Of a DNA stretch of 64,000 nucleotides, positions 9,738 through 22,807 are shown one piece after another. A program made the position numbers and the translations under genes. The stretch's first letter is position 1. Each line of letters opens with the position of its first letter. Source of the DNA: Aselliscus stoliczkanus (Eukaryota; Chordata; Mammalia; Chiroptera; Hipposideridae); contig CM066730.1 of assembly GCA_033961575.1 (NCBI GenBank), forward strand, positions 158,065,523 through 158,129,522, written 5' to 3'. The notes below the pieces were generated by a model. The model saw nothing but the letters and a program-made list of their open reading frames with translations, searched no databases and was not told the origin of the DNA.

Positions 9738-12700
9738 GAGCTGCCAGCTCATCGTTGCTAATAACTTGTCAAGTCCCTGGACTCAAATGCAGTATGCCTT
9801 CCCACAAGCCCTTCTCCCCATGTCACAGAAAGATAAAGTGAGGCTGTGAGGGAGGGGCCTGTGAATAAGGGAATCTGGGGATCTGGAGCCTTGTCCCTGG
9901 GGTTGTAGGTGAAGGGCTGAGGCAGGTCACTTCCAGGCTGATTTACCCATATGCTTACATAAGTTTGCATATGATTGCATGGGCTGTTATATGTCAATAC
10001 ACTCAGAACATACTTATATAAACCTGTCCATGCCAAATGACATGTTCATGTGCCTTTACACAGCAGCCCACATGCACACATGCTTCCAAGCATCAGAACA
10101 TGCTTGCGCATGAATACTGCCTCTACCATCTGCACGTAAGGCCCCCAAGAAATCTGGGTTTGTGGGGGTGTCCAGGTATGTGGGTTGGGATCTGATCTTT
10201 TTCTGATGCCGCTTCAAAGTATCTTGTTAACAAAGGGACAGAATGGTCCCAGGGTTTCTTCTTCCTTTCAGGCAAGAACTCATATTGGGAGAGGGCTGGG
10301 GATGGTGGGGGCCCGAAGCTCCCAGCTCCCAAAGGCCACTGCCTCTTTGCCCTTTGAGTTCAGGTATCCTCTGCCCCCCCCCTTACTCTCTATTCTTTCT
10401 CATCCTCTCCTCTTCCTGTGTGTAAATATTAAAGAGCTGAGCCTGCAGGGCTGATGTAGACATGGGGAGAGAATGAAATTAAAAAGGATTCCCTCACCCC
10501 CATCCCGACACCCCCACCCTGCAGTCCCCCGCTCCTGCCTCCTTCCCTCTTCTTTCTCCCCTCCCCATCACTCAGTGCTTCTACATGTCTCTCCTCCCCC
10601 CAGTCCAGATGGGAGCTGGCTCCTTCAGAAAGGAGGCTCAGAACAGGGTGTGGGGAGCTACCTTTTTCTACCTCCCCTCACCACATCTGCCTACAGGGCT
10701 GGGAGCCCCCACGTGAGTATTTCTTTAATTTTTGGGGTGGTGGTTAGGAAAGAAAGTGGTTTTTAGAACCAGCTGTGAGTGGCGTTGTGAAGCGCAGGGC
10801 TGAAAGGAGGTGGGTGGGGTCCTGTCTCTAGGCTCCCTCAGGGAAGCCTCCTGTCTGGATTTCTTTTCTCTCTTTGGACATAGACTGAAGGGAGGAGTAC
10901 CAGGTGCCTCGGGTGGATGACAGTGATGTGGGAGGGGCAGGGGAGAGGGGCTTCTGTTCTAAAGAGGATGTGTAGTGAGGTAAGCCTGTTCATTTCTGGC
11001 GGGCTGGGTTTCTGGCACGCGGCCCGCAGTCTCTGGGAGCTGTCCCGCGTGCTGAACGGGACTCAGCGGGGATGTGCGCTTTCGGAACTGTCCTGGGTCC
11101 TGATTCGGGCTGCGTTGGGGGCTGATGATGGAAAGGCAGTTGGGCAGCGCTGAGGGCTCACTAGAAAAATTCTCCCAGATGACCCACTTAACAAGGGCAG
11201 AGTCCCTGAATAGTAAGACAGATTTGAGGGTCCTTCCTCTGGCTTTAGGCCTCACAGTTATTGGTGGTATTTGGGAAAGGGACTCCTCTTCCCTGTTTCA
11301 GTTCACCCTGCCCTTTCCAAAACCACCCTACTATCAGCATGGAGGTAGGGATGGAGGATGATATTGTGACTGTGAGCTCTGTTATCATAGGTAGTTTTTA
11401 GTACAACAAGCTTGGGGGTACTGGCACCAGCCTTTCTCCTACTGGGTCCCAGAATTTTGGGCTCAAGATAGTTCTGGATTAGGAGAACTTACTCAGGTTT
11501 TGTTGGTAAGCCTGAAGTAGCTAGAGCTCAAAAGTTCAGGATAATTCAATTGACTATTCGGCATCCCTTTGCCCCCCATACTTTGGAATTCAGGACAGGG
11601 GACAGTAAAATATTCTTCAAGCCCGTCTTCTGCTCTGCCCACCTCAATCACAGCTCAGAGCAGCATTTGGGAGAGGATTTTGTTGGGGAGGAAGATTTCT
11701 AAGCAAAGGATTCAAAGAGTGGGTGGGGTTGTTCAGTGCCATGCAGCTGAGAAGGAGGAGGCTACTGGAGATGGGGCAATGGGAAAAGAGGAAGACCTGG
11801 CGGAGAAAAATATATTCAAATTGGGGGATGGGGTCTGGGTTTCAATTCTCAGTTCCTTTGGAAATCTTTTCCCGACTAACCTAGGGTCAGAGCCATCTCA
11901 ACTTTCTGGGTTCTTATTCTCTGTTTTTGAATTCTGAAGGGAATAGGGAAAGGAGTTATTTCTTCAGACCCCTTTTCTTGTTATCCCAGGGGGATGAGAG
12001 CCAAATGTCAGGACATGCAGATGAGACTGTGGGGGAACAACAGGCAGGAAGGGTTGATGGCAGCTTCACCTCCCATCCCCAAGAGCACAATCAAATATTC
12101 AAATGGGATCCTTTTTTGAGGGGAGAGGAAGGAGAAGGTTTCCAGATGATGCTGGGCAAAAATAGGTGTGCTACGAAGTTCAAGAAAAGGGGTGGGTATC
12201 TAGGGACCCCAAACTGAGCCAGTTCATCCCTTCCCAGATGTGACTTCTAGTTTAACAAGGAGCCCCTCACCCATAATATTTTTTGATGTAACTCATCAAG
12301 ATGATTCCTCCCATTTTCTAGCTGCTTAGGAAGAGCTGAGTTCTCCTATGCTGTGGGTGCGGGGAGGTGGTGGGTGTGGGTGTGGGTGCCTGTTTGGGGA
12401 GGGGAGGTGTTTATGCTCCACTCAGCTCCCTTGGTTACATAACAGCTTTGATAAGACTTTACTTTGGAGCTGCTGCTATTGCCTGAAGCAGTCACCCCTC
12501 CACCCCCACATGGAATATTGGATGTTCACCCCCTTCTCCCTGGCCACTTGGAGAGTCCTGCTATTCATGATCCAGTGTTCCGGCAGTAGCTTTCCTGCTG
12601 GGAGGTGTCTTCAGCTTGGCTCCCTACTCCCTACCCAGCTCCTGTTTTTTAAATATTTGCTTCTTTTTTTATCTTGAGCCCAGGTCACCCCCTTTGCATT

Positions 12701-12955
12701 TTTTAAGCCTCCAGGTCTATCCTCTCCTTGACAGGGCCTTTGGGCTGGGCTGGGAGGGGTTCACTGAACATCATGAAGCTGCCGTCTAGGGAAGAAAGAG
12801 GCATCCTAGGAGATTTTAGGGCCCAGAGATAATTTTCTTCCTGTTTCTTTCTTTGCTCCACTCAGTGTTTTGGAGTCTGGAAATAGTGGACCATACCCAG
12901 AGGTACTGGGAGGAAGAACTCTTGCCATGATATTTTCTCTTTTAGAATTAAAGAG

Positions 12956-12956
<1 letters not shown>

Positions 12957-12991
<35 letters not shown>
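12957..12991. repeat. (TA)n microsatellite
   Basis: A pure TA dinucleotide run of about 35 bases. Confidence 0.95.
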
Positions 12992-12995
<4 letters not shown>

Positions 12996-13531
12996 GGGAC
13001 TGCTTCTTGGGCATATTCTATTGATGATTGGGACAACTTTCCAAATGGAGAATTGGGAAACTGGCAAGAAGAGAGAGCAAATAAAAACTTGTGATGTCAC
13101 TTGGAGAGAATATGGACTCCTGGCTTTGTGCACAGGATAGAAGCCAGAGGAGGAGCTGGATATCTCTGCTATTCCAGTGCATGTGCATTTCTGCCTGCGA
13201 GGGGGTATATCACTGTGTATATGCACACATATATGTGTGAGTATGCTGTATGAATCTGTACAAACTTTTATGAGTTTGTGTATCTGTGTGGACACATATG
13301 CATGTGTACATGTATGTATGACTTACAATGCAACATGTATATATGTGACTCTGAAGGCAACTACTTAATTAAACCTATGTCTGTATGTGTGTGGTGCTCT
13401 TCCAATGATGTACATGTGTGACTGTAAGTGTGCCTGTGAACATATATGTGGGGACACATACATGCACACATGAATTAACAGCATATGAATATATGTACAT
13501 AAGTTGAGTCATACATGTGAATAAATGTGAC

Positions 13532-13535
<4 letters not shown>

Positions 13536-13576
<41 letters not shown>
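13536..13576. repeat. (GA)n microsatellite
   Basis: A pure GA run of about 40 bases. The flanking 13.2-13.5 kb is also rich in short TG/CA alternations. Confidence 0.95.
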
Positions 13577-13580
<4 letters not shown>

Positions 13581-14159
13581 GAAAGGGTGAGAGGGAAAGA
13601 TTCTGATTGAACACTGAGGCTGTCCAAAAGTTGTTTTCCTATAAGCTTGAACTTGATCCATCTTGATTCCTGTGACTCTTCTCCAAAAATCAGGCTCCTC
13701 GAGGTCTCTCAAATTCTCATATCATGAGGACCCAATTGTTCCCCACCACCATTGCCTATGAAGGGAGTTTGCAGAGGAGAAACCTATACGGCCTGTGGGG
13801 CAGCTGAGTAAGGGAGCCAAGCCTAAGTCTGATCAGATGCTGTGGTGCTCAGGAGTGTATGTGGGGGAAAAGTCTGGGAGCTTGAACATTAACAGTACTA
13901 TAGAGGTTTCAAGACTCAAGCAGAACAAGTTGGGTTTAGTGAATGAAAGGGGCAGGGATATTATGGAGGCCCAAGTATGTGTATAAGCTTCACACATATG
14001 GGGCATGTGGCAATATGTGTGTACAGGTATACACATGTATATTACTTGTCTTTGCATTGATATGCATATCTCAACATAAATGCACTTTCTAACATGTACA
14101 CACATAGATAAATGTACAGCAATTATATCAACACACGGATTTGTCAATATGTACATGCA

Positions 14160-14162
<3 letters not shown>

Positions 14163-14251
<89 letters not shown>
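14163..14251. repeat. Compound (AT)n-(AG)n microsatellite
   Basis: About 28 bases of AT, then ctctat, then about 53 bases of AG. A likely length-variable locus. Confidence 0.95.
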
Positions 14252-14254
<3 letters not shown>

Positions 14255-14364
14255 CAGAAATATATGGGCATATGCTAACACTGGCCTGAATGTAACATGT
14301 GTATCTCACTCATCCAGGTCAATAACAGTCTGCAAACAGTCCCTTTTCCATCACATGTGCCTCA

Positions 14365-14700
14365 CCCAAGGCAAGCATTCATTCAACCAATGTTTATTTT
14401 ATGCCTGTGATGTGCATATACTCTGCTGGACACTGGGGATGGTTCTTGACCTCAGGTAACTTACAATCTAGAGAAGATAAAAAGCCTGGAACCAAGGAAG
14501 GAGTGTGTTAAGAAAGGTAGGAGGATGTAAATGTTCATTAGGAGCAGTGGGGAACTATGAGGGGTTGGTCCGTTCTTGAGTGGGGAAGGGAGGGCTTGGT
14601 AAAGGATCCATAGGAGAGGAGGTCTTTGAGCCGAGGCTTAAGGTTGAAAAGGTGTTCACCTAATGGGAAACTGTAGGAAAAGGTGTTTCAGTGACAGGAA
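14365..14700. repeat. Ancient mammalian repeat fragment, family not assigned
   Basis: Begins 'cattcattcaaccaatgttta' and continues through 'ggacactggggatgg' and 'cttacaatctagagaagat'. This pattern belongs to a widespread old mammalian repeat and recurs near 18.85, 20.16, 23.4, 26.5, 30.9, 49.8, 54.85 and 57.1 kb. Confidence 0.55.
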
Positions 14701-14889
14701 ATGTCCCAACTGGTCCCCCTATTTCCACCCTTGCCAGCCCCTCCTCCATAGGTTCTCCCCCTAAAGGCAGCTAGGGTAAGATGAGGTTATGCCTTTCCAG
14801 TAGCTTTACATTTCCCTGAGAGAGAAATCCAAAGCGCTTTGTGGGTTCTGAGTAACGTAAGTGCTGTGAGTAAAATAGTCCCCAGTGAC

Positions 14890-15300
14890 AAACCTGGTCT
14901 CAGGTGCCACCCCTACACAGGCTTCCTTTCAGTTTCACAAAGATGTTGAGCACAGTCCCACATTGCGGCTGTCGTTCTGGCTTTTCCCTCAGCCTGAAAT
15001 GCTCTTCCCCACATGATTTGCACCCTCACTTTATTCAAGTTTATGCTCAAGTCACTTTTTTGGAGAGGCCTTCCCCAAAGTCTATCTTAAATTTGAGCCC
15101 CTTGTCATTCTATTCCCCTCACCATACTTAAAAAATTCTTTTTCAGCCCCTGCCATTCTCCATTATTTTCTATATTTCTTTATCATCTCCCTTTTCACAG
15201 TAGAATATAAACTTCATGAGAATGGGAGCTTGATCTATTTTGTGCATCTCTGTATGCACTATGTCCAGAGGAACTCCTCTTGAATAAACACATTTTAGGT
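14890..15300 (+). mobile_element. L2 3' fragment
   Basis: The order of segments matches the L2 3' region: 'ctttattcaagtttatgctcaag', 'gaggccttccccaaag', 'agaatataaacttcatgag' and finally 'gaataaacaca'. Confidence 0.7.
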
Positions 15301-16439
15301 AGATCACACTGGCAGCCCGTGAGGAGAATGGATAGAGCTGGGCCAAGATGCAAGGCAGGCAGACCAGTTCGGGACCTGTCGTAGTAGCTTTAGTGAGAAC
15401 TTAGGATGAGGGCGACCTGACATAGAACATTGGCAGTGGAGGTGGAGATACACGCATGCATGAACACACACATGCACACACGTGTGCAAGTATATAATTT
15501 TAGCCAGTCAGATCGACTCTCTTAGTAGGGGAAGGCTTAGGAGAAAGTAAAAGTGTCTTAATGTGTATAAGGGGTACGTATGTCATATCTGATACCCTCC
15601 AGCTAACTTGGCCTGCCACTGTCCCTTGCTTTTGGATCTTGTCACCACCATCCCACATAGGCCTACCCCTGCCAGCCAGGCTTCAGAGGCTGCCCTGCAC
15701 AGGTTCCTCTGGTTCCATTAAGTTTGTGATACAGGGCTCCCGACTTAGGCAACAGGGGTAGGGGTAGGGAGCAGGGTCCTGAACAGTGGGAAGGGTCTAA
15801 GAAAGTCAGAGCCACAGAGACTTAGAGACACTTGGAGACAGGCATGCGGACCCTGAGAGGAGTGCTCAGAGCCAGCAAGCCAAGCCTGGCTCAGACTTCC
15901 TGAGGCCAGATACCGTGGGAGGCAGGACATCATCCTCAGACAGCATCTATGGTCTGGTCCCTATCTCCTTCTCTCCTCTGTTCCTTTCCTTGCTCCACTC
16001 CCACTTCTTTCTCCTGATGGAGTGGGTGCCTTGTCCAAGTATGGGCTTAGAAGGGAGTGAGTGATTCCCTCCTCTCCCAGGCTGTGATGTGAATTCAGGT
16101 ATAGGGGACATCCAGGGACAGGGGACCCAATTTCTAGGGGACAGGCTGGGGGGTTGGTGGTAGGGAAGAATTCTCTGAGTCTCAACTTTTGGCTGATTAT
16201 TTGGAGAATTGAGCTTGTGTTGCAGAATGAGGAACTGAGTTTAGACCCCAGGCAGGACCAACCAGCTGCTAGCGTGAAAGGACTGAGGCTTAGAATGGGG
16301 GGAAAGCTGTGAGGAGGGCTGATTAGAAACAGAGGAAGAAGTGGGAGTTGTGGGTCAGCCGCCCCTCCTTGACCTATGGGGAAAAGAGGGCAGGGCGTCA
16401 AGACCTAAGAGCCTCCCTGAGAGTTCCTCTCCCAGACCT

Positions 16440-17170
16440 CCACGCCCGCGCCTGGGTTTGCCTCATTCCTGAGAGACCAGTGCTAGAGCCCCTTGCAGGT
16501 TCTAAGGTGTTCTGGGGGGCCTTCGGCCAATCTCCTGTCTTATCTGGACTAGGGGCGGGGGCGCTGCAGCCGCTTCCCTCCCACCTGGGCTCTGAGCTTG
16601 GGGGTTGGGACGAAACAGCCGCCAGAGCCGCCCACCTGCCCGCGGTGTCATGGCAACGACTCTGCCCACGTGGACGGTGAGGAAAGGGAGGAGAGAAGAG
16701 AGGAGAGGAGACTCCACGCCAGACATCAGAATGGGAGGGGCTCCTCAGGGTCCTGAGGGCCGGAGTCCCCACCCCTCCAGCTTAGTAGGACCCTGGCTCT
16801 TTTCACCTCAGTGCCCCCAGGGCGTGGTGGGGCTTGTGCTCCAGCCCTGGCCTCGGAGTGTGCATGTCCTTGGGTGTCCTGAGTATGATGACCTTGGCCT
16901 CCTGTGCTGGGGGCCCTGGTGGGTCCTGGGGAAAATGGGGCTTTTGCGTGTGCAGACCTCTCCTTCTCTCCCCACCCTCTAAGTCAGGGATGGTGCCTGG
17001 GGCTGTGGGGATGAGAGCCCGACCTACTTCTCCATTTTCTCACTATTTTTCAAAAGGAAAATGACCCACTTTTCAGCCAATCGGACTGGAGCCTGTTCCC
17101 AGGCTGATTGCCTTAGCCCCCCCTGCCCAGGCCTCTACCCCATCCTCAGCCTATTGGCCACGTGCTGGAC
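16440..17170 (+). promoter_or_regulatory. Candidate intronic promoter or enhancer
   Basis: A local CpG-rich island inside intron 1 holds a GC box (near 16553), an X-box-like GGTGTCATGGCAAC (16644-16657) and an E-box CACGTG (16667-16672). A potential splice donor (gtgagg at 16677) follows. Further on are CCAAT (17077-17081), an inverted ATTGG (17153-17157) and another CACGTG (17159-17164). An ATG with good context lies at 16650. This could be an alternative first exon of DLGAP3, but no transcript evidence is visible. Confidence 0.35.
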
Positions 17171-18339
17171 CCACTTCCTGAGGGAAGCAGGTGCACTTGT
17201 GTGGAGGGGTCCTTCCCTGCCGTCTGTGCCAGGCTGCGGAGGGGCCTGTTTTGTTTGGGGCAGGGGTAAGCCAGGGCCCCACTGATGCTACCTCAGCTCC
17301 ACTTGGGGCATACCCCATTGGTGGCCCCGGTCCTGGGCACTTTATCCTGTCTGTTACATTATCCCCATAGTATACCAAGACTCACCTCTAGGAGGGGCAG
17401 GAAGGGCTCTGGGGAGAGTCAGAGGACTGTATCCCTCCTCTCACTCTGTATTAGTGGATAGTAGAGGGCTGTAATGCCAAGTTGCTCCATTTCCATGGGA
17501 GAGCCTGTGGTAGTGGAGAGCTCTGTCTGTCTGTCTGATTGCCAGAGAACCCTCCTAAAGGGTTCTGTGCCTTTCTTCCCAAACCCTTCCCTCCTCTCCA
17601 GGATATTGGTCTGGGCCTCAGAGCCCCCTCCCTCCCTCAGCTATATTGGCCTGGCTGGCTTGGGGGGTGATTAGGGGTTTAATTATTTAGTTTCTCCAGC
17701 TCACTAGATTAATTCCATCCATCACAGGCAGGCTGAGCCTTCTACCCCTCTGAGGGCTGCCTGGCCAACCCCAGAGGGAGGGAGCATCATAGCTCACCTG
17801 GGCCTAGTTTTGGATCTGGGAACAATGGATAAAGTTCTTGTTGGGGGAGGAATTTGGTGTATGACATTGAGCAGATGTGGGTGCGACAGTAATGTGAAAT
17901 AAAAATGTGTTTCTGTTGTATGGGGATAAACTAGTGAACATGTATATAAGGTTCTATATCTGTGCTGCTTCTGTGTGCAAAAGCATCAGTACCCATTGGG
18001 TGAAAATGCACATGGGTGTGAACCTTGTGGAAACAAGTTGGTATGTTCCATGCACATTATGTGATGATGACTATATATGTGAAATCAAATACTACATGAG
18101 TTGTGTTGGACAACTTTGCATGGCTGTGTAACCTGCCTCTGGATGAACATGTGTGTTCAGTTGTGAATAAGCAGTCTTGGGAACATTGATGCCCATGTGC
18201 AAAAGAGGCATGGCAGGGGTGGAGGCTTCCTGAGGCTGAGTGATGAGTCAGGCATGGCACACCGGGGGTCTACCTGGTGACCTCATCAGACCAGTTTGGT
18301 TGGACAGACACGCTGCTGCTTTCAACCTGCCAGGGCTTG

Positions 18340-18560
18340 GTCTCTTAGTGGTTGAAAGTGTCAGGCCTAGACTCAGACACGGATTCAAATCCCTCTTCCA
18401 CCGTGACTTGTTGTGACCTTGGGCAGTTTTCTTTACATTTCTAAGCCTCAGTTTCTTCATCTGTAAAGTGGGAGTAATAATGGTACCTCATGATAGTTGC
18501 AAGGACTATGTGAAGAAGTGTATTGAAAGCATTGAACACAATGCCTGCTGAGTTGTAGGC
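18340..18560 (+). mobile_element. MIR
   Basis: Reads 'acggattcaaatccctcttcc', then 'tgtgaccttgggcag', then 'cctcagtttcttcatctgta', in MIR order. Confidence 0.85.
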
Positions 18561-18849
18561 AACCTGAGCCTTAGACTTCAGAGTTGAAAGGCATCAGAGG
18601 TTATCTGGCCTGAAATGTGTTCAGTGCTTGAATCCATCCTATACCATCCTCCAAAGTAGCCTTCCAATGTCTGCATGCATGCCTCCCTGGACAGGATACT
18701 CCCAGATCTTTAGGGAACCCAAATCACACTGGACCACCTTGGCCTGCTGGGGAGCTCTGGTCCAGCGGCAGGGTATCATTTCCCTCCTGCCCTCTCCTGT
18801 TCTCCTCTCCCTATGCCCCAGCTGAGGGGTACTACTTCTTGATGGCTCA

Positions 18850-19100
18850 AACACTGACCCAGTACTTACTGAGCACCTACTATATGCCAGGTCTTGTCCA
18901 TACAAAGATCGAGCAGATGAATACTTGTTTTTGAGGCATTCACAGCTTGCAAACAAATATTTACCCTACTTGTATTGAAGTATGGGACCCAAGATGAGGT
19001 AGCTACTGCTGTGCCCTGGGGTTGATGGGGAGAGTGCTCTAAAGGAATCTTTCTTGGAAGAAAGGATACTTGAACTGCATCAGAGGGCAAAGTTGGGAAG
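18850..19100. repeat. Ancient mammalian repeat fragment, family not assigned
   Basis: Contains 'actgagcacctactatatgc' followed by a degenerate body of the type described at 14365. Confidence 0.55.
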
Positions 19101-19679
19101 ACAGGCCTTGCATGTGGAAGGATCTCACAGTCTGTGTTGCCTCTTCTCCCCATGCCCTCTCCCACAGTAGTCCTGGCTCCTGATAAGCCTAGAACCCAGA
19201 GATAAGAGCAGGGGCTGGGACAGGATCAGGCAGAGCTTAGGGGTGGGAGGTGCCACCACATGAATTTGTCAGTCAGTCCACTACCTAGCTCTGTGGGGTC
19301 CTGCGAGGCCGAGCCCTGTGTTGACTCCTTTGTGGGAGAGGCCCAGAGAAGGAGACAGGCCCTGCTGCTAGCAGCCCCTGTCCTAACTCACAGAGTGAGC
19401 TTACAAGATAGTGTGCTAACCCAGGATGTCTCCATTGGGGAACCAGACATTTGGGCCAGAGGGTAGGAAAGGCTATGGGCCTAGTCTGGCTGAGAGCTGC
19501 TGCCCAGTGGACCTTGCCATTAGCTTGGGATCCTACCTGTTGTTCTCTGATGGCCCTGGGAAGCTCAGGCCTGGTGGCAGCACCAGCTCAATTCTCATCA
19601 AATACATACAAATGAAAGAAGGTGCTAGGGTGCGCAAGTCAGGAGAAGCCAACATATGGAGACATATATGCCACTTGCC

Positions 19680-19830
19680 TTGGGTAAGTCAGTGTATTTA
19701 CTCATGGCCATAACCTTAGAAGGTAGGTATTGTTCTCCCTATTTTACAGATGAGAAAATTGAGGATCAGACAAATAAAACAAGTTGTTTGTGGTCATGCA
19801 GGTGGGCTGCAATATAGTGGTTGGAGGCAG
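19680..19830 (-). mobile_element. MIR fragment
   Basis: Contains 'ctattttacagatgagaaaa' and downstream sequence in reverse MIR order. Confidence 0.65.
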
Positions 19831-20159
19831 ATGACTAACACCTAGCAATAAGGTCACTGGGCCTGCCCTTCAAGATCCCTGGAGTTGGAAGAGAGACCAC
19901 CAGTCCTACCTGAAAGGGTTGGTGTGGTCTGCCAATCAAAGGCCTCCAGTTCTCTCAGATGCCACCATCTTTGGCCACCAGGGCTGCTCTGTTGTCTCTG
20001 GCATGCTCAAGGGGTGGCAGGTTTTCAAAAGATAAACAGAAACCCAGGCTGGATTTCTAAGCCTGAGTCCTCCAGGAGCTCTCTGAAGCCCCTAGAGGAA
20101 GTCCTTTCTGTGGGCTGTCGGACACAGGAGTAGAGTGGGTGAGGGCAGCAAGTGAAGAC

Positions 20160-20570
20160 TTCCATTTATGCGATAGCTACTTTTTGAGCACCTGTTAGTG
20201 CCAGGCCTCGTTCCAGACCCTGAGAATACTACAGCACATGAGGCAGACATAGTCCCTGCTCTCCTGGAGCTTATCTTCTGCTATGGGGAGGCATACTATG
20301 AACATGTAATAGATAAAGAAAATGATTTCAAAGAGCAGCAAGTGCTATGAAGGCAACAAAACAGGTGATGGAGAATGTACGTGGGTGATGGGGCTCGTGA
20401 GTGGTCAGGGAAGGTGTCTCTGAGCTGAGACCCGAAAGATGAGACAAAGGAAGCCATGGGAGTATCTGGGGCAGAGCGTTCCAGCAGAGGGAACATCAAG
20501 TGCAAAGCCCCCTGAAGTGGGATTTTCAAAGAGATTGTAGGTAGCGTGGGTTATTCACAGGCTGAGCACT
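20160..20570. repeat. Ancient mammalian repeat, family not assigned
   Basis: Runs through 'gcacctgttagtgccaggcc', 'cctggagcttatcttctgct', 'agggaaggtgtctctgagc' and 'gcaaagccccctgaagtggg', in the order seen in other old copies in this window. Confidence 0.6.
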
Positions 20571-20609
20571 GTCCAATGGGTTCAGGAGATGGATTTAGAC
20601 TTGGGTCTG

Positions 20610-20730
20610 GGCCGGCCGAGTGGCACAGTGGTTAAGCGCTGGCCTTGGAAGCCAGCGGCCCCAGTTCGGTCCCACATATGAGGGCCAGTGACACTGCCCT
20701 CAAAAAAAAAAAAAAATTACCTCCTCTCAC
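20610..20730 (+). mobile_element. Short tRNA-derived SINE
   Basis: Starts gccggccgagtggcacagtgg, ends gtgacactgccctc plus an A run and a few extra bases. A perfect 14-bp duplication TAGACTTGGGTCTG flanks it at 20596-20609 and 20731-20744. The intact duplication suggests a fairly young insertion. Confidence 0.93.
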
Positions 20731-21849
20731 TAGACTTGGGTCTGCCTGAATGTCTCAAGTGTTTTGGAGCAGTAGCCCATTTTCTGTAAAATTCTTACCT
20801 TAAACCCCCAGGAAGTGTTGATTAAATAAAGTAATAAAAGTGAATTTTTTCATTCACCTTTTTCATTCACCCCAACCTTCCTTCCCTTCCTTCTCTACTT
20901 TCTGGGGCAGTGAGAGTAGGAGAAGAAGTTTTCCCCTGGGGTCTTAAGGGCTGGGGTTGGGAACAGGCATGCTGAGACTTTAGCAACTGGGCTGGGCAGT
21001 GGGGTTGAGAGAGGCCAGGGACCAGGACCCCAGCTCGGCTACAGAGATTTTGCCAAGGGCAACTGGGCAAAGCCAGTGTCGAAATGGTCAAGGGAGTCAG
21101 GCAGAACTGGATGCAGGAGGAGGTGGGGGCACTGGAGAGGAATGTCTGTCCATGAGCTGCAGGTCAGCAGCTCTGTGTTCAGGCTCCCCACTAGCTGGCC
21201 TTTCACAGTAGACACCCAAGCTGCTGTCAGGATGGTGTTGGGGGTGGGTGGGTGGGAGTAGAGGACTAGACAGGGAAATCAAAGCAGAATCCTGGCCATT
21301 CTGGGTAAGTCAACACAGGGAAAGGGCGTGGAGAGGCAAAGCCTGAAACTTTGGGGTCCCAAGAGCACACATGACTCATCCACAGGCATGGAAGAGCCCA
21401 GGCCTACAGCGGCAAGATGAGTTCCAGGCCTCACCTGCTACAAGCTCTTCTGTGTTGGAACTGGTACGGAGATGACCTCATAGGCTCCTGTGTGAAGGGA
21501 CTAGATAGGACTGATCCCCAGCAAGAGAGCAACAGTATCCCTTTGCTGCCATCTGGACAGTCATGTCCAGCTTGCAGCTCTCCTAGACAGCTTCGTGGGG
21601 AGGAGTGAGTCAGTTAATATTTGATTTTTGAAATCTTTAGCTCTGCCCACGGCATTACTTTGTGTCAGCCTCTGAAACACAGGCATTTGTCTAACATACC
21701 TGGATACCCTGGTTGCTCAGGTATGGACAATCTTGAGTAAGAACTGCTTTTCCGCAGCAGAATATCTTTGGTCTTATTTGGTTGCTCCGGGGAGATGAAG
21801 TGACCTAGCCAAGGACACCCTGTAAATCAATGGAGGAAGTCATGAAAAT

Positions 21850-22090
21850 GAAAGTACAAATAACAATAACTACCTTCACTGAGTATTCACCATGGTACAG
21901 TACTAAGGGATTTATATGCTTTACCTTGTTAACCATCACATCATTAGTATCTTTCCAATGGCTCTAATGTTACCCCATTTTACAGATGAGAAAATAGGCT
22001 AAGGGGGTGAATCAACTGCCTAAGTACACATAGCTAGTAGGTGAGTGAAAGAGACTTGAACCCAGAGAGTCTGACAGCAGTCTGCACCAA
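21850..22090 (-). mobile_element. MIR
   Basis: Reads in reverse MIR order: 'ttaccccattttacagatga' near 21970, then 'cacatagctagtaggtg' near 22030. Confidence 0.75.
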
Positions 22091-22239
22091 CAACTGTCTT
22101 GATCCAGGGACTTGGTGAGTCGTCTGGGTGTCAAGAAAGAAAAATCAACGGATTTGGCTGGGCAGGGCCCTAGGGGAGAGGAAAACACTCTGACTCCTTC
22201 CTCTACTGCCCTTTTTCTCCCCCCATTTTCCATTCCTTT

Positions 22240-22520
22240 TCTGGAAGGTAATTGCTTGGGGCAGTGACAGCCTCCTAGCGAATTACACAGCTGGTTTCCC
22301 AGTGAGATTTGTAACAACAACCCCGCCAGCCTGGCAGCCCCCAGCAAGTTCCGGTTTAAGAAACTAATTGCTGGATTGTGTAGTTGGTGCTAAATTGGGT
22401 AATTTCTTGGTGACGGCATGTGTGCCACGTCTTCCATTCCCAGATAGATTTGAGCTGCATCAGAGAATTTGTCACCCACGGCACCCTCCCAGACTCCCTC
22501 ACTCCCCACTTGCCAGCCAG
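22240..22520. promoter_or_regulatory. Candidate conserved non-coding element rich in homeodomain motifs
   Basis: Unique DNA with repeated TAAT cores in a GC-balanced context: ggtaattgc near 22248, gaattaca near 22279, actaattgctgg near 22363 and gggtaatttc near 22397. It resembles developmental or neuronal enhancers in motif style. Conservation cannot be tested here. Confidence 0.35.
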
Positions 22521-22807
22521 CCACAGACAATTGCAGAAGCAGCTGCTTCTTTGAGCCCAGAGGTTCACCATGTGGGCAGCTCTCTGTGTCCTGGGATAGT
22601 AGACAGGTGACTTGGGCAGTAAAATGGGGAACATAGCACCAGCACCCAGACTTGTCATGGGGCTTCAGGGAGCTTCCTTTATGCTGTACTTATCTGACCT
22701 TGGACTTGGCACAAACTCAGTACTCATCACACAGGGGAAAAGGCTAAACCACACTCTGGTTAGCTCTAGAATATGTGGTATGTGTGAGGTTTTTGTTTTA
22801 TTTCCTT

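Noticed and set aside
21135..21165. Second RE1-like site on the minus strand
   Set aside because: Only the CTGTCCATG half fits; the other half is shifted.
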